Part shown: in pieces, positions 46,431 through 54,135 of the stretch
How positions within the stretch are numbered: the first letter of the stretch is position 1
How the letters are laid out: the number at the start of each line of letters is the position of its first letter
DNA from: an uncultured Alphaproteobacteria bacterium
Lineage (GTDB): Bacteria > Pseudomonadota > Alphaproteobacteria > HIMB59 > GCA-002718135
Assembly (NCBI GenBank): GCA_902595425.1
Contig: CACJPV010000007.1
Span: forward strand, 1-61,016
Length of the DNA stretch: 61,016 bases
Reading direction: 5' to 3'
Notes under the pieces: generated by a model
Told to the model about the DNA's origin: nothing
Seen by the model: the letters and a program-made list of their open reading frames with translations, nothing else
The model's database searches: none
Program-made: the position numbers and the translations under genes

Positions 46431-47807
46431 TTATGCAATTTCTGGCAAACTAGACAAAGATTTATTTGCTGAGGTTTCATCATAGTAGTCATCAGCTAAC
46501 TTTCCGCTAAAGTAATCATCATATGCTGTCATATCAAAATGACCGTGACCACATAAATTAAATAATATTGTTTTAGACTCACCATTTTCTTTACATTCAA
46601 GAGCTGCATCGATAGCTCCTTTAACAGCATGATTCCCTTCAGGAGCAGGAATGATTCCTTCTTGTTTTCCAAACATAACTCCAGCTTCAAAACAATCTTT
46701 TTGACCATATGCTTTAGCTCTCATTAAACCAAGATCATATAGGTGACTTAAATGATAAGACATTCCATGATATCTAAGGCCTCCTGAATGATTTGCAGGT
46801 GGCAAAAAGTCTGAACCAAGAGTATGCATCTTAATTAACGGTGTCATTCTTGCCATATCACCATGATCATAAGCATACTTACCTTTAGTAAAAGAAGGGC
46901 AAGAAAGTGGCTCGCATCCAATTATATCAATCTTCTGACCACCTCTTAGTTGTTGACCAAGAAATGGGAACATTAATCCTGCTAAATTACTTCCACCTCC
47001 AGTACATCCTACAATAATATCTGGATAATCTCCAGCTTGCTCCATTTGAAGTATTGCTTCGTTACCATTTATAGTTTGGTGTAATAATACATGCCCAAGA
47101 ACACTTCCTAAAGCATATTTAGCCTTGCCTTCACTTTTGACAACAGCCTCAATTGCTTCTGAAATAGCTATACCTAAACTACCAGGATTATTTGGGTCTT
47201 CAGAGAGAAGTTTTTTTCCAAAATCTGTTAACTCTGATGGACTTGGATGGCATTTCCCCCCAAAAGACTGCATCATAAGCTTTCTATATGGTTTTTGTTC
47301 AAAACTTACTTTTACCATGAAAACTTCAATATCTATTCCGAACATTTGACCTGCAAAAGCTAATGAACTTCCCCATTGTCCAGCACCTGTTTCTGTAAAT
47401 ATTTTTTTTACCCCCTCTTCTTTATTGAAAAAAGCTTGAGGAACTGCTGTATTAGGTTTGTGACTTCCTGTTGGGCTAACTCCTTCATATTTGTAATAAA
47501 TTTTTGCAGGAGTATCTAAATATTTTTCTAATCTTCTAGCTCTAAATAAAGGAGATGGTCTCCATTGCTTGTATATTTCTCTAACAGGTTCTGGTATCTC
47601 AATTTCTCGCTCTGTAGACACTTCCTGCATGATTAAGCTCATAGGAAATAAAGGTGCAAAATCATCAGGACCAGCAGGTTGTTTTGTGCCAGGATGCAAT
47701 GGTGGTGGAGGTGGACTTGGTAGATCTGAGTTTATATTATACCAAGTCTTAGGTGCTTTTGATTCTTCAAGAATATATTTAATAGAGTCTGTCATAATAA
47801 AAGCCAT
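46431..47807 (-). CDS. TrpB-like PLP enzyme (TrpB2 group)
   Basis: A 458-residue homologue of tryptophan synthase beta chain. The proline-rich SPPPPPLHPGTKQPAGPDD start, the PLP lysine in PTGSHKPNTA, ETGAGQWGSS and the phosphate loop GCTGGGSN are typical of TrpB2. TrpB2 proteins make tryptophan from indole and serine, often without TrpA. No trpA lies nearby, but the serine operon is next door. An in-frame ATG at 47793-47795 is an alternative start. Confidence 0.92.
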   Translation of the reverse strand: MAFIMTDSIKYILEESKAPKTWYNINSDLPSPPPPPLHPGTKQPAGPDDFAPLFPMSLIMQEVSTEREIEIPEPVREIYKQWRPSPLFRARRLEKYLDTPAKIYYKYEGVSPTGSHKPNTAVPQAFFNKEEGVKKIFTETGAGQWGSSLAFAGQMFGIDIEVFMVKVSFEQKPYRKLMMQSFGGKCHPSPSELTDFGKKLLSEDPNNPGSLGIAISEAIEAVVKSEGKAKYALGSVLGHVLLHQTINGNEAILQMEQAGDYPDIIVGCTGGGSNLAGLMFPFLGQQLRGGQKIDIIGCEPLSCPSFTKGKYAYDHGDMARMTPLIKMHTLGSDFLPPANHSGGLRYHGMSYHLSHLYDLGLMRAKAYGQKDCFEAGVMFGKQEGIIPAPEGNHAVKGAIDAALECKENGESKTILFNLCGHGHFDMTAYDDYFSGKLADDYYDETSANKSLSSLPEIA

Positions 47808-47857
47808 CTTGAAGAATATTAATTAAAAAATCAATAGAAAAATTTAAAATTAAATTA

Positions 47858-47871
47858 TAATAGGCCTATTA
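47858..47871. promoter_or_regulatory. 14-bp perfect palindrome, candidate operator
   Basis: TAATAGGCCTATTA is a perfect self-complementary 14-mer centred on GGCC in the gap upstream of the TrpB2 gene (51 bases before its ATG) and 3 bases before a tiny plus-strand frame. A GC-core palindrome is unexpected in such AT-rich DNA. It looks like a repressor site, but no regulator is known. Confidence 0.35.
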
Positions 47872-47874
47872 AAT

Positions 47875-47961
47875 ATGAAATTTTTCAACGCAGGGAATAT
47901 TACTATTTTAATTGGAATTTTAATGATTGTATATGCTTTTTACAGTTATTTTTCTCATTAA
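47875..47961 (+). CDS. possible 28-residue single-helix membrane protein
   Basis: ATG-started frame with one hydrophobic segment (ITILIGILMIVYAFYSYF) after MKFFNAGN. It fits exactly between the TrpB2 promoter region and the convergent DMT gene, overlapping the latter's stop by 4 bases, a spacing style common here. No ribosome site is visible. May be chance. Confidence 0.3.
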   Translation: MKFFNAGNITILIGILMIVYAFYSYFSH

Positions 47962-48848
47962 CCTTTTCTTCCAATATAAACTCCAAAAAGTATTAGCGTA
48001 ATACCTATTATTGAATTTAAAAAAATTTCCTCAGATAATAATACAAAACCCCATATTAAAGCAAAAATAGGAATGAGATATGCTACATAAGATAAAAAAA
48101 CTGGACCAGATGTCTTAGTGATATGATATCTAAGTTGAAATGCAATAGCCGTAGGAAAGATACCTAAATACAAAATTGGAAATAGTGCTTTTAAATTAAT
48201 ATATGTAGGTTGTAAGGTCTCACTATACAGTAAAAAAGGAATAGATACTAATGCACCAAAAAATGTAGCAAAAAAAGTTATTGTAAAAGAATCAATATGT
48301 TTAAGGCTATTATAAGCCACTATGTTTGAAATCATATATCCTAAGGCAGCAATTATAATAAGTAATTTTGAGAATAATTGTAATGAATTTTTTATATCAA
48401 AATGTAATAAAGTATCGATTTCAAAAATAAACAAAACACCAATAAATCCAACAGAAATAGATATTAATTTAGAAGAAGTGAACCTATCATCTTTAGTAAG
48501 GAAATGAGATAAAATCAAAGTTAGTATTGGTCCTACACCCATTAATATTCCTGCTGTAGATGATTGTATATGTTGTTCAGACCAACTTATTAAATAAAAT
48601 GGAAGAAAATTTCCAACTATACCAACAAATAACAACATCAACAGATCAGTTCTAGTAAGTGATGTTTTATATTTTCCAATAATGTAGAAAAAAAATAAAA
48701 AAATTGTTGCCACTATAAGTCTATAAGATGCTACACTTAAAGGTGAAAAATAATTTAGACTAACTTTTATAGAAATAAAAGCAGAGCCCCAAATTGCAGA
48801 TAAAATGAATAAAAGTAATAAGTTATTTATAGGCTTAAATTTTAGCAG
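47958..48848 (-). CDS. EamA/DMT-family transporter with non-canonical start
   Basis: Two EamA repeats, ten helices. The first conventional start (GTG at 48711-48713) gives only 251 residues and would cut off helix 1. The same frame stays open upstream to the stop of the preceding gene and encodes the classic first helix LLLLFILSAIWGSAF and YFSPLSVASYRLIVA. No ATG, GTG or TTG exists in that stretch; CTG at 48846-48848, 3 bases after the upstream stop, would give 296 residues, the family norm. Either a rare start codon is used by reinitiation or the start was mutated. Confidence 0.75.
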   Translation of the reverse strand: MLKFKPINNLLLLFILSAIWGSAFISIKVSLNYFSPLSVASYRLIVATIFLFFFYIIGKYKTSLTRTDLLMLLFVGIVGNFLPFYLISWSEQHIQSSTAGILMGVGPILTLILSHFLTKDDRFTSSKLISISVGFIGVLFIFEIDTLLHFDIKNSLQLFSKLLIIIAALGYMISNIVAYNSLKHIDSFTITFFATFFGALVSIPFLLYSETLQPTYINLKALFPILYLGIFPTAIAFQLRYHITKTSGPVFLSYVAYLIPIFALIWGFVLLSEEIFLNSIIGITLILFGVYIGRKG

Positions 48849-48851
48849 AAA

Positions 48852-49151
48852 CTATATCTTATTTTTAGGAGTTGGAATATCTGCCAATTCAACTGGTTTC
48901 ATATACTCATCTCTTTGACCATCCCATAAGTAATCTGCATAATCAAATTCTGTGATTATCCTGTCAGATCTTTCAAATGTTAAACCGTATTTTCTACAAT
49001 AACTTGCAAAATCTTCTGCATATTCAATGGGTAAATTTTCAACGACCCATCTTCTTGAACTTCTATCAAATTTGAAACCATTTTTTTTAAACCATTCTCT
49101 ATGATAGTATGAGTCTCGACCGAAAGCGGCAAAAGTAATTTTTTTAGACAT
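48852..49151 (-). CDS. small basic/aromatic protein (99 aa), DUF5710-like fold suspected
   Basis: Not a family I can name with confidence. REWFKKNGFKFDRSSRRWVV resembles the short beta-rich unit of DUF5710-type proteins (large hydrophobic, Gly, Asp, Trp spacing), followed by YAEDFASYCRKYGL. It is soluble, 99 residues, with an ATG start, and appears coupled to the downstream DMT gene. May bind nucleic acid or partners, unproven. Confidence 0.6.
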   Translation of the reverse strand: MSKKITFAAFGRDSYYHREWFKKNGFKFDRSSRRWVVENLPIEYAEDFASYCRKYGLTFERSDRIITEFDYADYLWDGQRDEYMKPVELADIPTPKNKI

Positions 49152-49258
49152 ATATGTTTCCTTGAAGAAAATTTCTTATACTTATTTTTATTAATTTCAC
49201 AATTATATTTTTTAGATTTACCAATAAAATACTAGAAATTTTAAACTATTTATATAAA

Positions 49259-49600
49259 ATGTATTTAATGGAAATCTACAAAAGTAGTGAAATTACTGTT
49301 CATAAACTCAATGAATTGAGAGATGAAGATAAGAAAATTCAAATACTTGATATTAGAGAAGATATGGAAAGAGATCATGCTCATATAAAAGGAACGATAC
49401 ACATAAAACTAGCAGAAATAGCTGACAGATATATTGAGCTGGATGGAAATAGAAATATATTCGTAATGTGCCATACTGGCACAAGAAGTCAGGCAGTTTG
49501 TAAGTGGTTAAAATCAAAGGGATATATGAATTGTGTTAATGTTCTTGGAGGTATTGATGCATGGGCAGCACTAATAGACAGAAATATTAGAAGATACTAA
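49259..49600 (+). CDS. single-domain rhodanese-like protein
   Basis: Cytosolic sulfurtransferase-type domain of 113 residues with the catalytic loop CHTGTRS (Cys intact), LDIREDMERDHAHIKGTIHI and NVLGGIDAWA. Likely carries persulfide sulfur; partner unknown. The start MYLM at 49259 has a second ATG three codons on that gives MEIYKS and is equally likely. Ends 1 base from a convergent small membrane gene. Confidence 0.9.
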   Translation: MYLMEIYKSSEITVHKLNELRDEDKKIQILDIREDMERDHAHIKGTIHIKLAEIADRYIELDGNRNIFVMCHTGTRSQAVCKWLKSKGYMNCVNVLGGIDAWAALIDRNIRRY

Positions 49601-49601
49601 T

Positions 49602-49787
49602 TCAAATACTCTCCAAATACAATCCCAAAAAAACGACAATCAACCCAATTAAAAATAAAACTGTCCTAAAAATTATTTGCACGAAATTAATGAAATTAAA
49701 TTTTTTTCCGATTACTATATTATAAAAAGGGTTACTAATAGAAATAGAAAGTATAAGTGTACCTATAATAATTACTAACCAATACAT
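49602..49787 (-). CDS. small two-helix membrane protein (61 aa)
   Basis: From the ATG at 49785-49787 the product is MYWLVIIIGTLILSISISNP, a polar loop with IVIGKKFNF, and a second hydrophobic stretch ending LYLESI. Upstream in-frame codons would overlap the divergent nitroreductase gene and are not chosen. No family recognised; the tidy two-helix pattern and exact fit between neighbours support a real gene. Confidence 0.6.
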   Translation of the reverse strand: MYWLVIIIGTLILSISISNPFYNIVIGKKFNFINFVQIIFRTVLFLIGLIVVFLGLYLESI

Positions 49788-49791
49788 AAAT

Positions 49792-50457
49792 ATGGAATTC
49801 ATAACCAAAAAATTAGATTTTTCAAATCAAACAATCACACAAATGAAACTAAATTCAAAAAATTTTTATAATTTAATAAAAAAAAGAAGAAGTGTTCGTG
49901 ATTTTAAAAAACAAAAGATAGACTTTGAAATAATTAAAAATTCAGTTTTGGCAGCTGGTACAGCTCCAAATGGAGCAAATCTTCAACCCTGGCATTTTGT
50001 TATAATAAAAAATCAATCGATTAAAAAAAAGATAAGAATTGCTGCAGAACTAGAGGAAGAAGAATTTTATGAAAATAAAGCACCCCAGGAATGGTTAGAT
50101 GCACTAAAACCTCTAGGAACCGATAAAAATAAAAAATTCCTTGAAGAAGCTCCTTATTTGATTGCTATATTTGAAAAAAAATATTCATTAAAAAATAAAA
50201 AGAAAATAAAAAACTACTATGTAAAAGAGTCTGTTGGCATAGCAACTGGAATCTTAATTTCATGTTTACATTATTCAGGATTATCAATGCTAACACACAC
50301 TCCTAGTCCTATGAATTTTTTAAATCAAATTCTTAAAAGACCTTCTAATGAAAAACCATTTGTTCTTTTGGTAGTGGGCAAACCTAAAGCTGATTGTGAA
50401 ATACCTGTTTATGCTGAAAAGAAAAAAACTTTTACTAAAATAACATCAATTTTTTAA
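49792..50457 (+). CDS. nitroreductase-fold flavoprotein, iodotyrosine deiodinase-like
   Basis: FMN enzyme of 221 residues. RRSVRDF and AAGTAPNGANLQPWHF are the FMN site. The lid aligns without gaps with human iodotyrosine deiodinase: Glu89, Tyr93 and Lys114 match the substrate-clamping E-Y-K triad (human 157, 161, 182), and CLHYSGLSMLTHTP matches the later FMN loop. Reductive dehalogenation of halotyrosines is inferred; a general nitroreductase role is the alternative. Confidence 0.85.
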   Translation: MEFITKKLDFSNQTITQMKLNSKNFYNLIKKRRSVRDFKKQKIDFEIIKNSVLAAGTAPNGANLQPWHFVIIKNQSIKKKIRIAAELEEEEFYENKAPQEWLDALKPLGTDKNKKFLEEAPYLIAIFEKKYSLKNKKKIKNYYVKESVGIATGILISCLHYSGLSMLTHTPSPMNFLNQILKRPSNEKPFVLLVVGKPKADCEIPVYAEKKKTFTKITSIF

Positions 50458-50957
50458 TCAACATCTTCAGGTTTCATAGTTTCATATTTTTCATAGGGCA
50501 TATGAATCCAAGGAGAGTCTTCTAAATACTCTATATAGTAATTGGGTTTGAAACTCGATACTGCTTTATAAAAAAGAACACCAGTTCTAATTGGCTCATC
50601 TAAATAAAAACCATAAAAATGCTCCATCCATTCAATACTCTTTTTTAAAGTAATACCTGAATCTGCTAAATCATCTACTATTAATACTTTAGAACCTATA
50701 TTAGGGCTTGTTTTTGCTAAATCTCTAGAAAAAGTGATTGACCCTCTTTTATTTTTAACACCATCACCTCTATATGATTCAACAGAAAGTACAGCAAGTG
50801 GCACATCAAATATTCTTGCCATTATATCCCCTACTCGCATTCCTCCTTTAGCAATACAAACAACCTGATTAAAATCCCAACCATCTTTGTAAACCATTGA
50901 GGCTAATTGCTCAGTTTTTTTATTATAATCTTCCCATGAAATGTGTAAATCCGCCAT
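50454..50957 (-). CDS. purine phosphoribosyltransferase (xanthine/guanine type)
   Basis: Type I PRTase of 167 residues with the PRPP loop VLIVDDLADSGITL and the IAKGGMRVGDIMAR segment; the C-terminal ID/EDSPWIHMPYE resembles the Gpt-like hood. It joins a purine base to ribose phosphate. It follows the purine-transport operon, after a terminator, so salvage of imported xanthine, guanine or hypoxanthine is inferred. Confidence 0.85.
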   Translation of the reverse strand: MADLHISWEDYNKKTEQLASMVYKDGWDFNQVVCIAKGGMRVGDIMARIFDVPLAVLSVESYRGDGVKNKRGSITFSRDLAKTSPNIGSKVLIVDDLADSGITLKKSIEWMEHFYGFYLDEPIRTGVLFYKAVSSFKPNYYIEYLEDSPWIHMPYEKYETMKPEDVD

Positions 50958-50971
50958 TGTGATCCTTTTTT

Positions 50972-51013
50972 TAAAATAAGATAACCTCTCTTTATAAAAA
51001 TAAAAGAGAGGTT
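50972..51013 (-). terminator. intrinsic terminator after bmp
   Basis: On the minus strand an 11-bp stem AACCTCTCTTT/AAAGAGAGGTT (arms 51003-51013 and 50983-50993, 9-base AT loop) follows the bmp stop by 16 bases and runs into ATCTTATTTT. The T-run is interrupted, so it may be leaky or serve as a 3' stabiliser. It separates bmp from the phosphoribosyltransferase gene. Confidence 0.75.
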
Positions 51014-51029
51014 TGTTTAATAATAAATA

Positions 51030-52097
51030 TTATTGCGGAAGTTCGCCGTCAATACCTTGAACGTACCAATCCATAGTCGCCATCATAAAGTCATCAGCAA
51101 CTTCACCTTCAGCAACTCTTAATTCTCCAGACTGATCATAAATTGGACCAGTAAAAGGATGAAGTGTACCATCTTTAATTGCAACTTCCATAGCTACCGC
51201 TTCTTGTATTAAGTCAGTAGGCATAAGCTTTGTATTATATGGTGACATTACCACCATTCCTTCTGCCATTCCGTCCCAAGTATCTTTTTCAGACCAAGTT
51301 CCATCAACAACAGCTTTAGCTCTTTGAGCGTAATAAGGTCCCCAAATATCTTCAATAGCTGTTAAATGAGCGTTAGGACAAAACTCCTCTTGGTTTGAAG
51401 CTTGACCAAAAGCAAGAACACCAGCTTTTTCAGCTGCTTGACATGGTGCGTAAGTATCAGTGTGTTGAACTAAAATATCAGCACCTTGATTAATTAACGT
51501 GTTTGCAGCATCAGCTTCTTTACCTGGGTCATACCAAGTAAATGCCCAAATAATTTTAATTTTAATATCTGGGTTAACTTTAGAAGCAGCCAAATAGAAA
51601 GCGTTTATACCTCTAACAACCTCAGGAATTGGAAATGATGCAATATAACCAATAGTATTTGTCTTGGTCAAATGTCCAGCAATGTGACCAGAAATGGTTC
51701 TGCCCTCATAAAATCTTGCTGAATAAGTAGAAACATTAGGTGCTCTTTTATATCCAGTTGCATGTTCAAATTTTACATCTGGAAATTCATTTGCAACTTC
51801 TAATGTTTGATCCATATAGTTAAATGAAGTTGTAAAAATTAAATCATGACCAGATGCAGCTAATTTACGAATTGCTCTTACAGCATCAGCATTTTCTGGA
51901 ACATTTTCAATATATGTAGAAGTAACAGCATCACCAAGCTGACTTTCCATGTATTGTCTTCCCACATCATGCATGTATGTCCAGCCATGATCACCTGGAG
52001 GGCCTATATAAATAAAGCCAACTTTTTTTGGGTCTGCATTGGCTGATCCAATAGAAACACCTAAAATAGAAATAGTTAATATTAGTAGTCTAATCAT
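51030..52097 (-). CDS. BMP/PnrA-like periplasmic substrate-binding protein
   Basis: ABC importer receptor for nucleosides or purines. The 355-residue protein from ATG 52095-52097 has a signal peptide (cut after SANA), then KVGFIYIGPPGDHGWTYMHD, VRAIRKLAASGHDLIFTTSF and HTDTYAPCQAAEKAG, the Bmp fold. A GAGG ribosome site precedes the ATG. The permease and ATPase genes lie directly upstream. Neighbouring xanthine and allantoin genes point to a purine or ureide ligand (inference). Confidence 0.93.
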   Translation of the reverse strand: MIRLLILTISILGVSIGSANADPKKVGFIYIGPPGDHGWTYMHDVGRQYMESQLGDAVTSTYIENVPENADAVRAIRKLAASGHDLIFTTSFNYMDQTLEVANEFPDVKFEHATGYKRAPNVSTYSARFYEGRTISGHIAGHLTKTNTIGYIASFPIPEVVRGINAFYLAASKVNPDIKIKIIWAFTWYDPGKEADAANTLINQGADILVQHTDTYAPCQAAEKAGVLAFGQASNQEEFCPNAHLTAIEDIWGPYYAQRAKAVVDGTWSEKDTWDGMAEGMVVMSPYNTKLMPTDLIQEAVAMEVAIKDGTLHPFTGPIYDQSGELRVAEGEVADDFMMATMDWYVQGIDGELPQ

Positions 52098-52194
52098 TTT
52101 AACCTCACCTGCTAAAAATAATTGTTTATTCAACATCTTTCTTAAAGGTCGCTCAACGATTCTTAATAATAAAATAAAAGAAAAAGGTGGATAT

Positions 52195-53065
52195 CTATCT
52201 TCCCTTAAAAAAAGGTATAGTTAATGAAGCAGGAGCACTTAATTTAATCCTTAGACGATTACTAGAAATTATTATTAATACGATCATTGTAGCTAAATAT
52301 GGAGCCATATTAAAGAATTGACCAGGAAAATTTAGACCCCATGCTTGGAGATTCATTTGCAAAATTGAGACACCGCCAAAAATATAAGCACCTATCAAAA
52401 TTCTTCCGGGCTTCCATGTTGCAAACACAACTAAAGCAAGAGCAATCCAGCCCCTTCCTGCAGTCATATTTTCTTGCCACATCGGAGCATAACATATCGA
52501 CATATAAGAACCTGCTAAAGCACACATACTACCACCAAATAAAATGCCAAGTAATCTTATCTTAATTACACTATAACCAAGAGCATGTGATGAATCGTGC
52601 GACTCTCCAACAGCTCTAAATATTAAACCTAGTTTAGTTTTATAAAAAAAATAACTTACTAAAAATACAATTACAAAAGAGAGAATAACAAAGAAATATG
52701 GGCTTAGTCCAGTTATTGGTGTACCGATATATTGTTTGCCAATCATTGAACTAAGACCTATACCAAAAATTGTAAGCGCTAAACCAGTTGCTACTTGATT
52801 GGACATTAATATTAGCACTAAATAAGCAAAAAGACCTGACATTAATATTCCTGATATAATAGATACTAGAAATGCTAAAACATAGCTTCCTGTAACAACT
52901 AAAGTAACAAATGCCGATACAGCCCCTACCAACATCATACCTTCAACTCCAAGATTCAAAACTCCAGTTTTTTTCTGTTACCAACTCCCCTATTGCTGCA
53001 AATACTAAAGGTGTAGTAGCTATTAAAATAATTTGAATAACACCAAATAAAATATCTACGTTCAT
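52195..53065 (-). CDS. BMP-family ABC transporter permease 2, single-base frameshift near the 5' end
   Basis: Membrane subunit of the purine importer. From ATG 53063-53065 (overlapping the permease 1 stop) the frame reads MNVDILFGVIQIILIATTPL...GELVTEK and then breaks at a run of seven A (complement of 52968-52974). Removing one A joins it to GVLNLGVEGMMLVGA, the invariant family motif, and the frame then runs intact to 52195. The distance 871 is 290 codons plus one base. Nothing else is damaged, so a sequencing error, a fresh lesion, or slippage on A7 is likely. Confidence 0.85.
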
Positions 53066-54135
53066 AATCTTGACCTAAATGAAATCTTATAGTTTACTAA
53101 TAATTCTGTTCCTAATAAAAAGAATAGAACTAAACCTTGAAAAACAAATCCTACTGCAGCAGGAATTTGCATAAATAACTGAGCATCTTCAGCACCTAAA
53201 TAAGTGAGTGCTATTACCAGAGAAGCAAATACAATACCGATTGGATTAAGTCTTCCAAGAAAAGCAACAATAATAGCTGTAAAACCATAATTTGGTGAAA
53301 TATCTCTATACAGCAAACCAATTGGTCCAGAAACTTCTCCTAAACCTGCTATACCAGCAAAAGCTCCAGAAAAAATAAATGCTAAGTATACTAAATTATT
53401 TTGATTAAATCCTGCGTACTTAGAAGCTGTTGGACTAAAACCTGTTACTTTAAGCTGATAACCCAACATTGTTTTTGAAAAAATAAACCAAGAAACAAAA
53501 ACAGCTGCAAGTGAGATGATAATTCCAAAATGAACTCTTAAACCTTGGAAAAGTAACGGCATTCTTCCTGAATCTCCAAAGGATCTCGTCTTTGGAAAAC
53601 TGTAACCATATGGATCTTTCCATGGTCCCACAACAAGGTAATCCAGAATTAATAATGCAATATAAACAAGCATTAAACTGGTTAAGATTTCATTTGTATT
53701 AAATCTTACTTTTAATATTGCTGGTATCATGCCCCAAAGAGCGCCACCAACAGCACCGCCAATTATCATCAAAGGCAAAACCCAATAACCTGATGTATCA
53801 TGAAGATAAATTCCTATACCACCTCCAAAAATAGCACCCATTGTTAATTGTCCTTCAGCACCAATGTTATAGAGATTATTTTTAAAACAAAATGACAGAC
53901 CAACAGCAATTAAAGCCAAAGGGGTTGCCTTCACTAAAAGTTCTGAGATTCCATAAGAATTAGAGATTGGAGATATAAAAAATGTATATAAAGCAAAGCC
54001 AGGCTCAAAACCCATTAAAACAAAAATTATAGACCCTGTGAAAATAGTTAAGATCACTGCAAAAATAGGAATAAGAAAATTCATCAAAGTCGAGGGGTTG
54101 CCACGAGCTCTGAACTCAGGAATTATATTAATCAA
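53062..54135 (-). CDS. BMP-family ABC transporter permease 1
   Basis: Inner-membrane subunit of 357 residues with about nine helices; FKNNLYNIGAEGQLTMGAIFG is the family hallmark and MNRLNPIG-type late loop (FLGRLNPIGIVFASL) is present. The start is a TTG whose N-terminus IIPEFRARGNPS is typical of the family; an ATG at 54082-54084 would shorten it. It overlaps the ATPase gene by 8 bases and permease 2 by 4. Confidence 0.94.
   Translation of the reverse strand: MINIIPEFRARGNPSTLMNFLIPIFAVILTIFTGSIIFVLMGFEPGFALYTFFISPISNSYGISELLVKATPLALIAVGLSFCFKNNLYNIGAEGQLTMGAIFGGGIGIYLHDTSGYWVLPLMIIGGAVGGALWGMIPAILKVRFNTNEILTSLMLVYIALLILDYLVVGPWKDPYGYSFPKTRSFGDSGRMPLLFQGLRVHFGIIISLAAVFVSWFIFSKTMLGYQLKVTGFSPTASKYAGFNQNNLVYLAFIFSGAFAGIAGLGEVSGPIGLLYRDISPNYGFTAIIVAFLGRLNPIGIVFASLVIALTYLGAEDAQLFMQIPAAVGFVFQGLVLFFLLGTELLVNYKISFRSRL

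Noticed and set aside
52966..52976. Programmed -1 ribosomal frameshift at A AAA AAC
   Set aside because: The heptamer is in the right phase for -1, but -1 reading meets a TGA within four codons; the needed shift is +1 (or -2).
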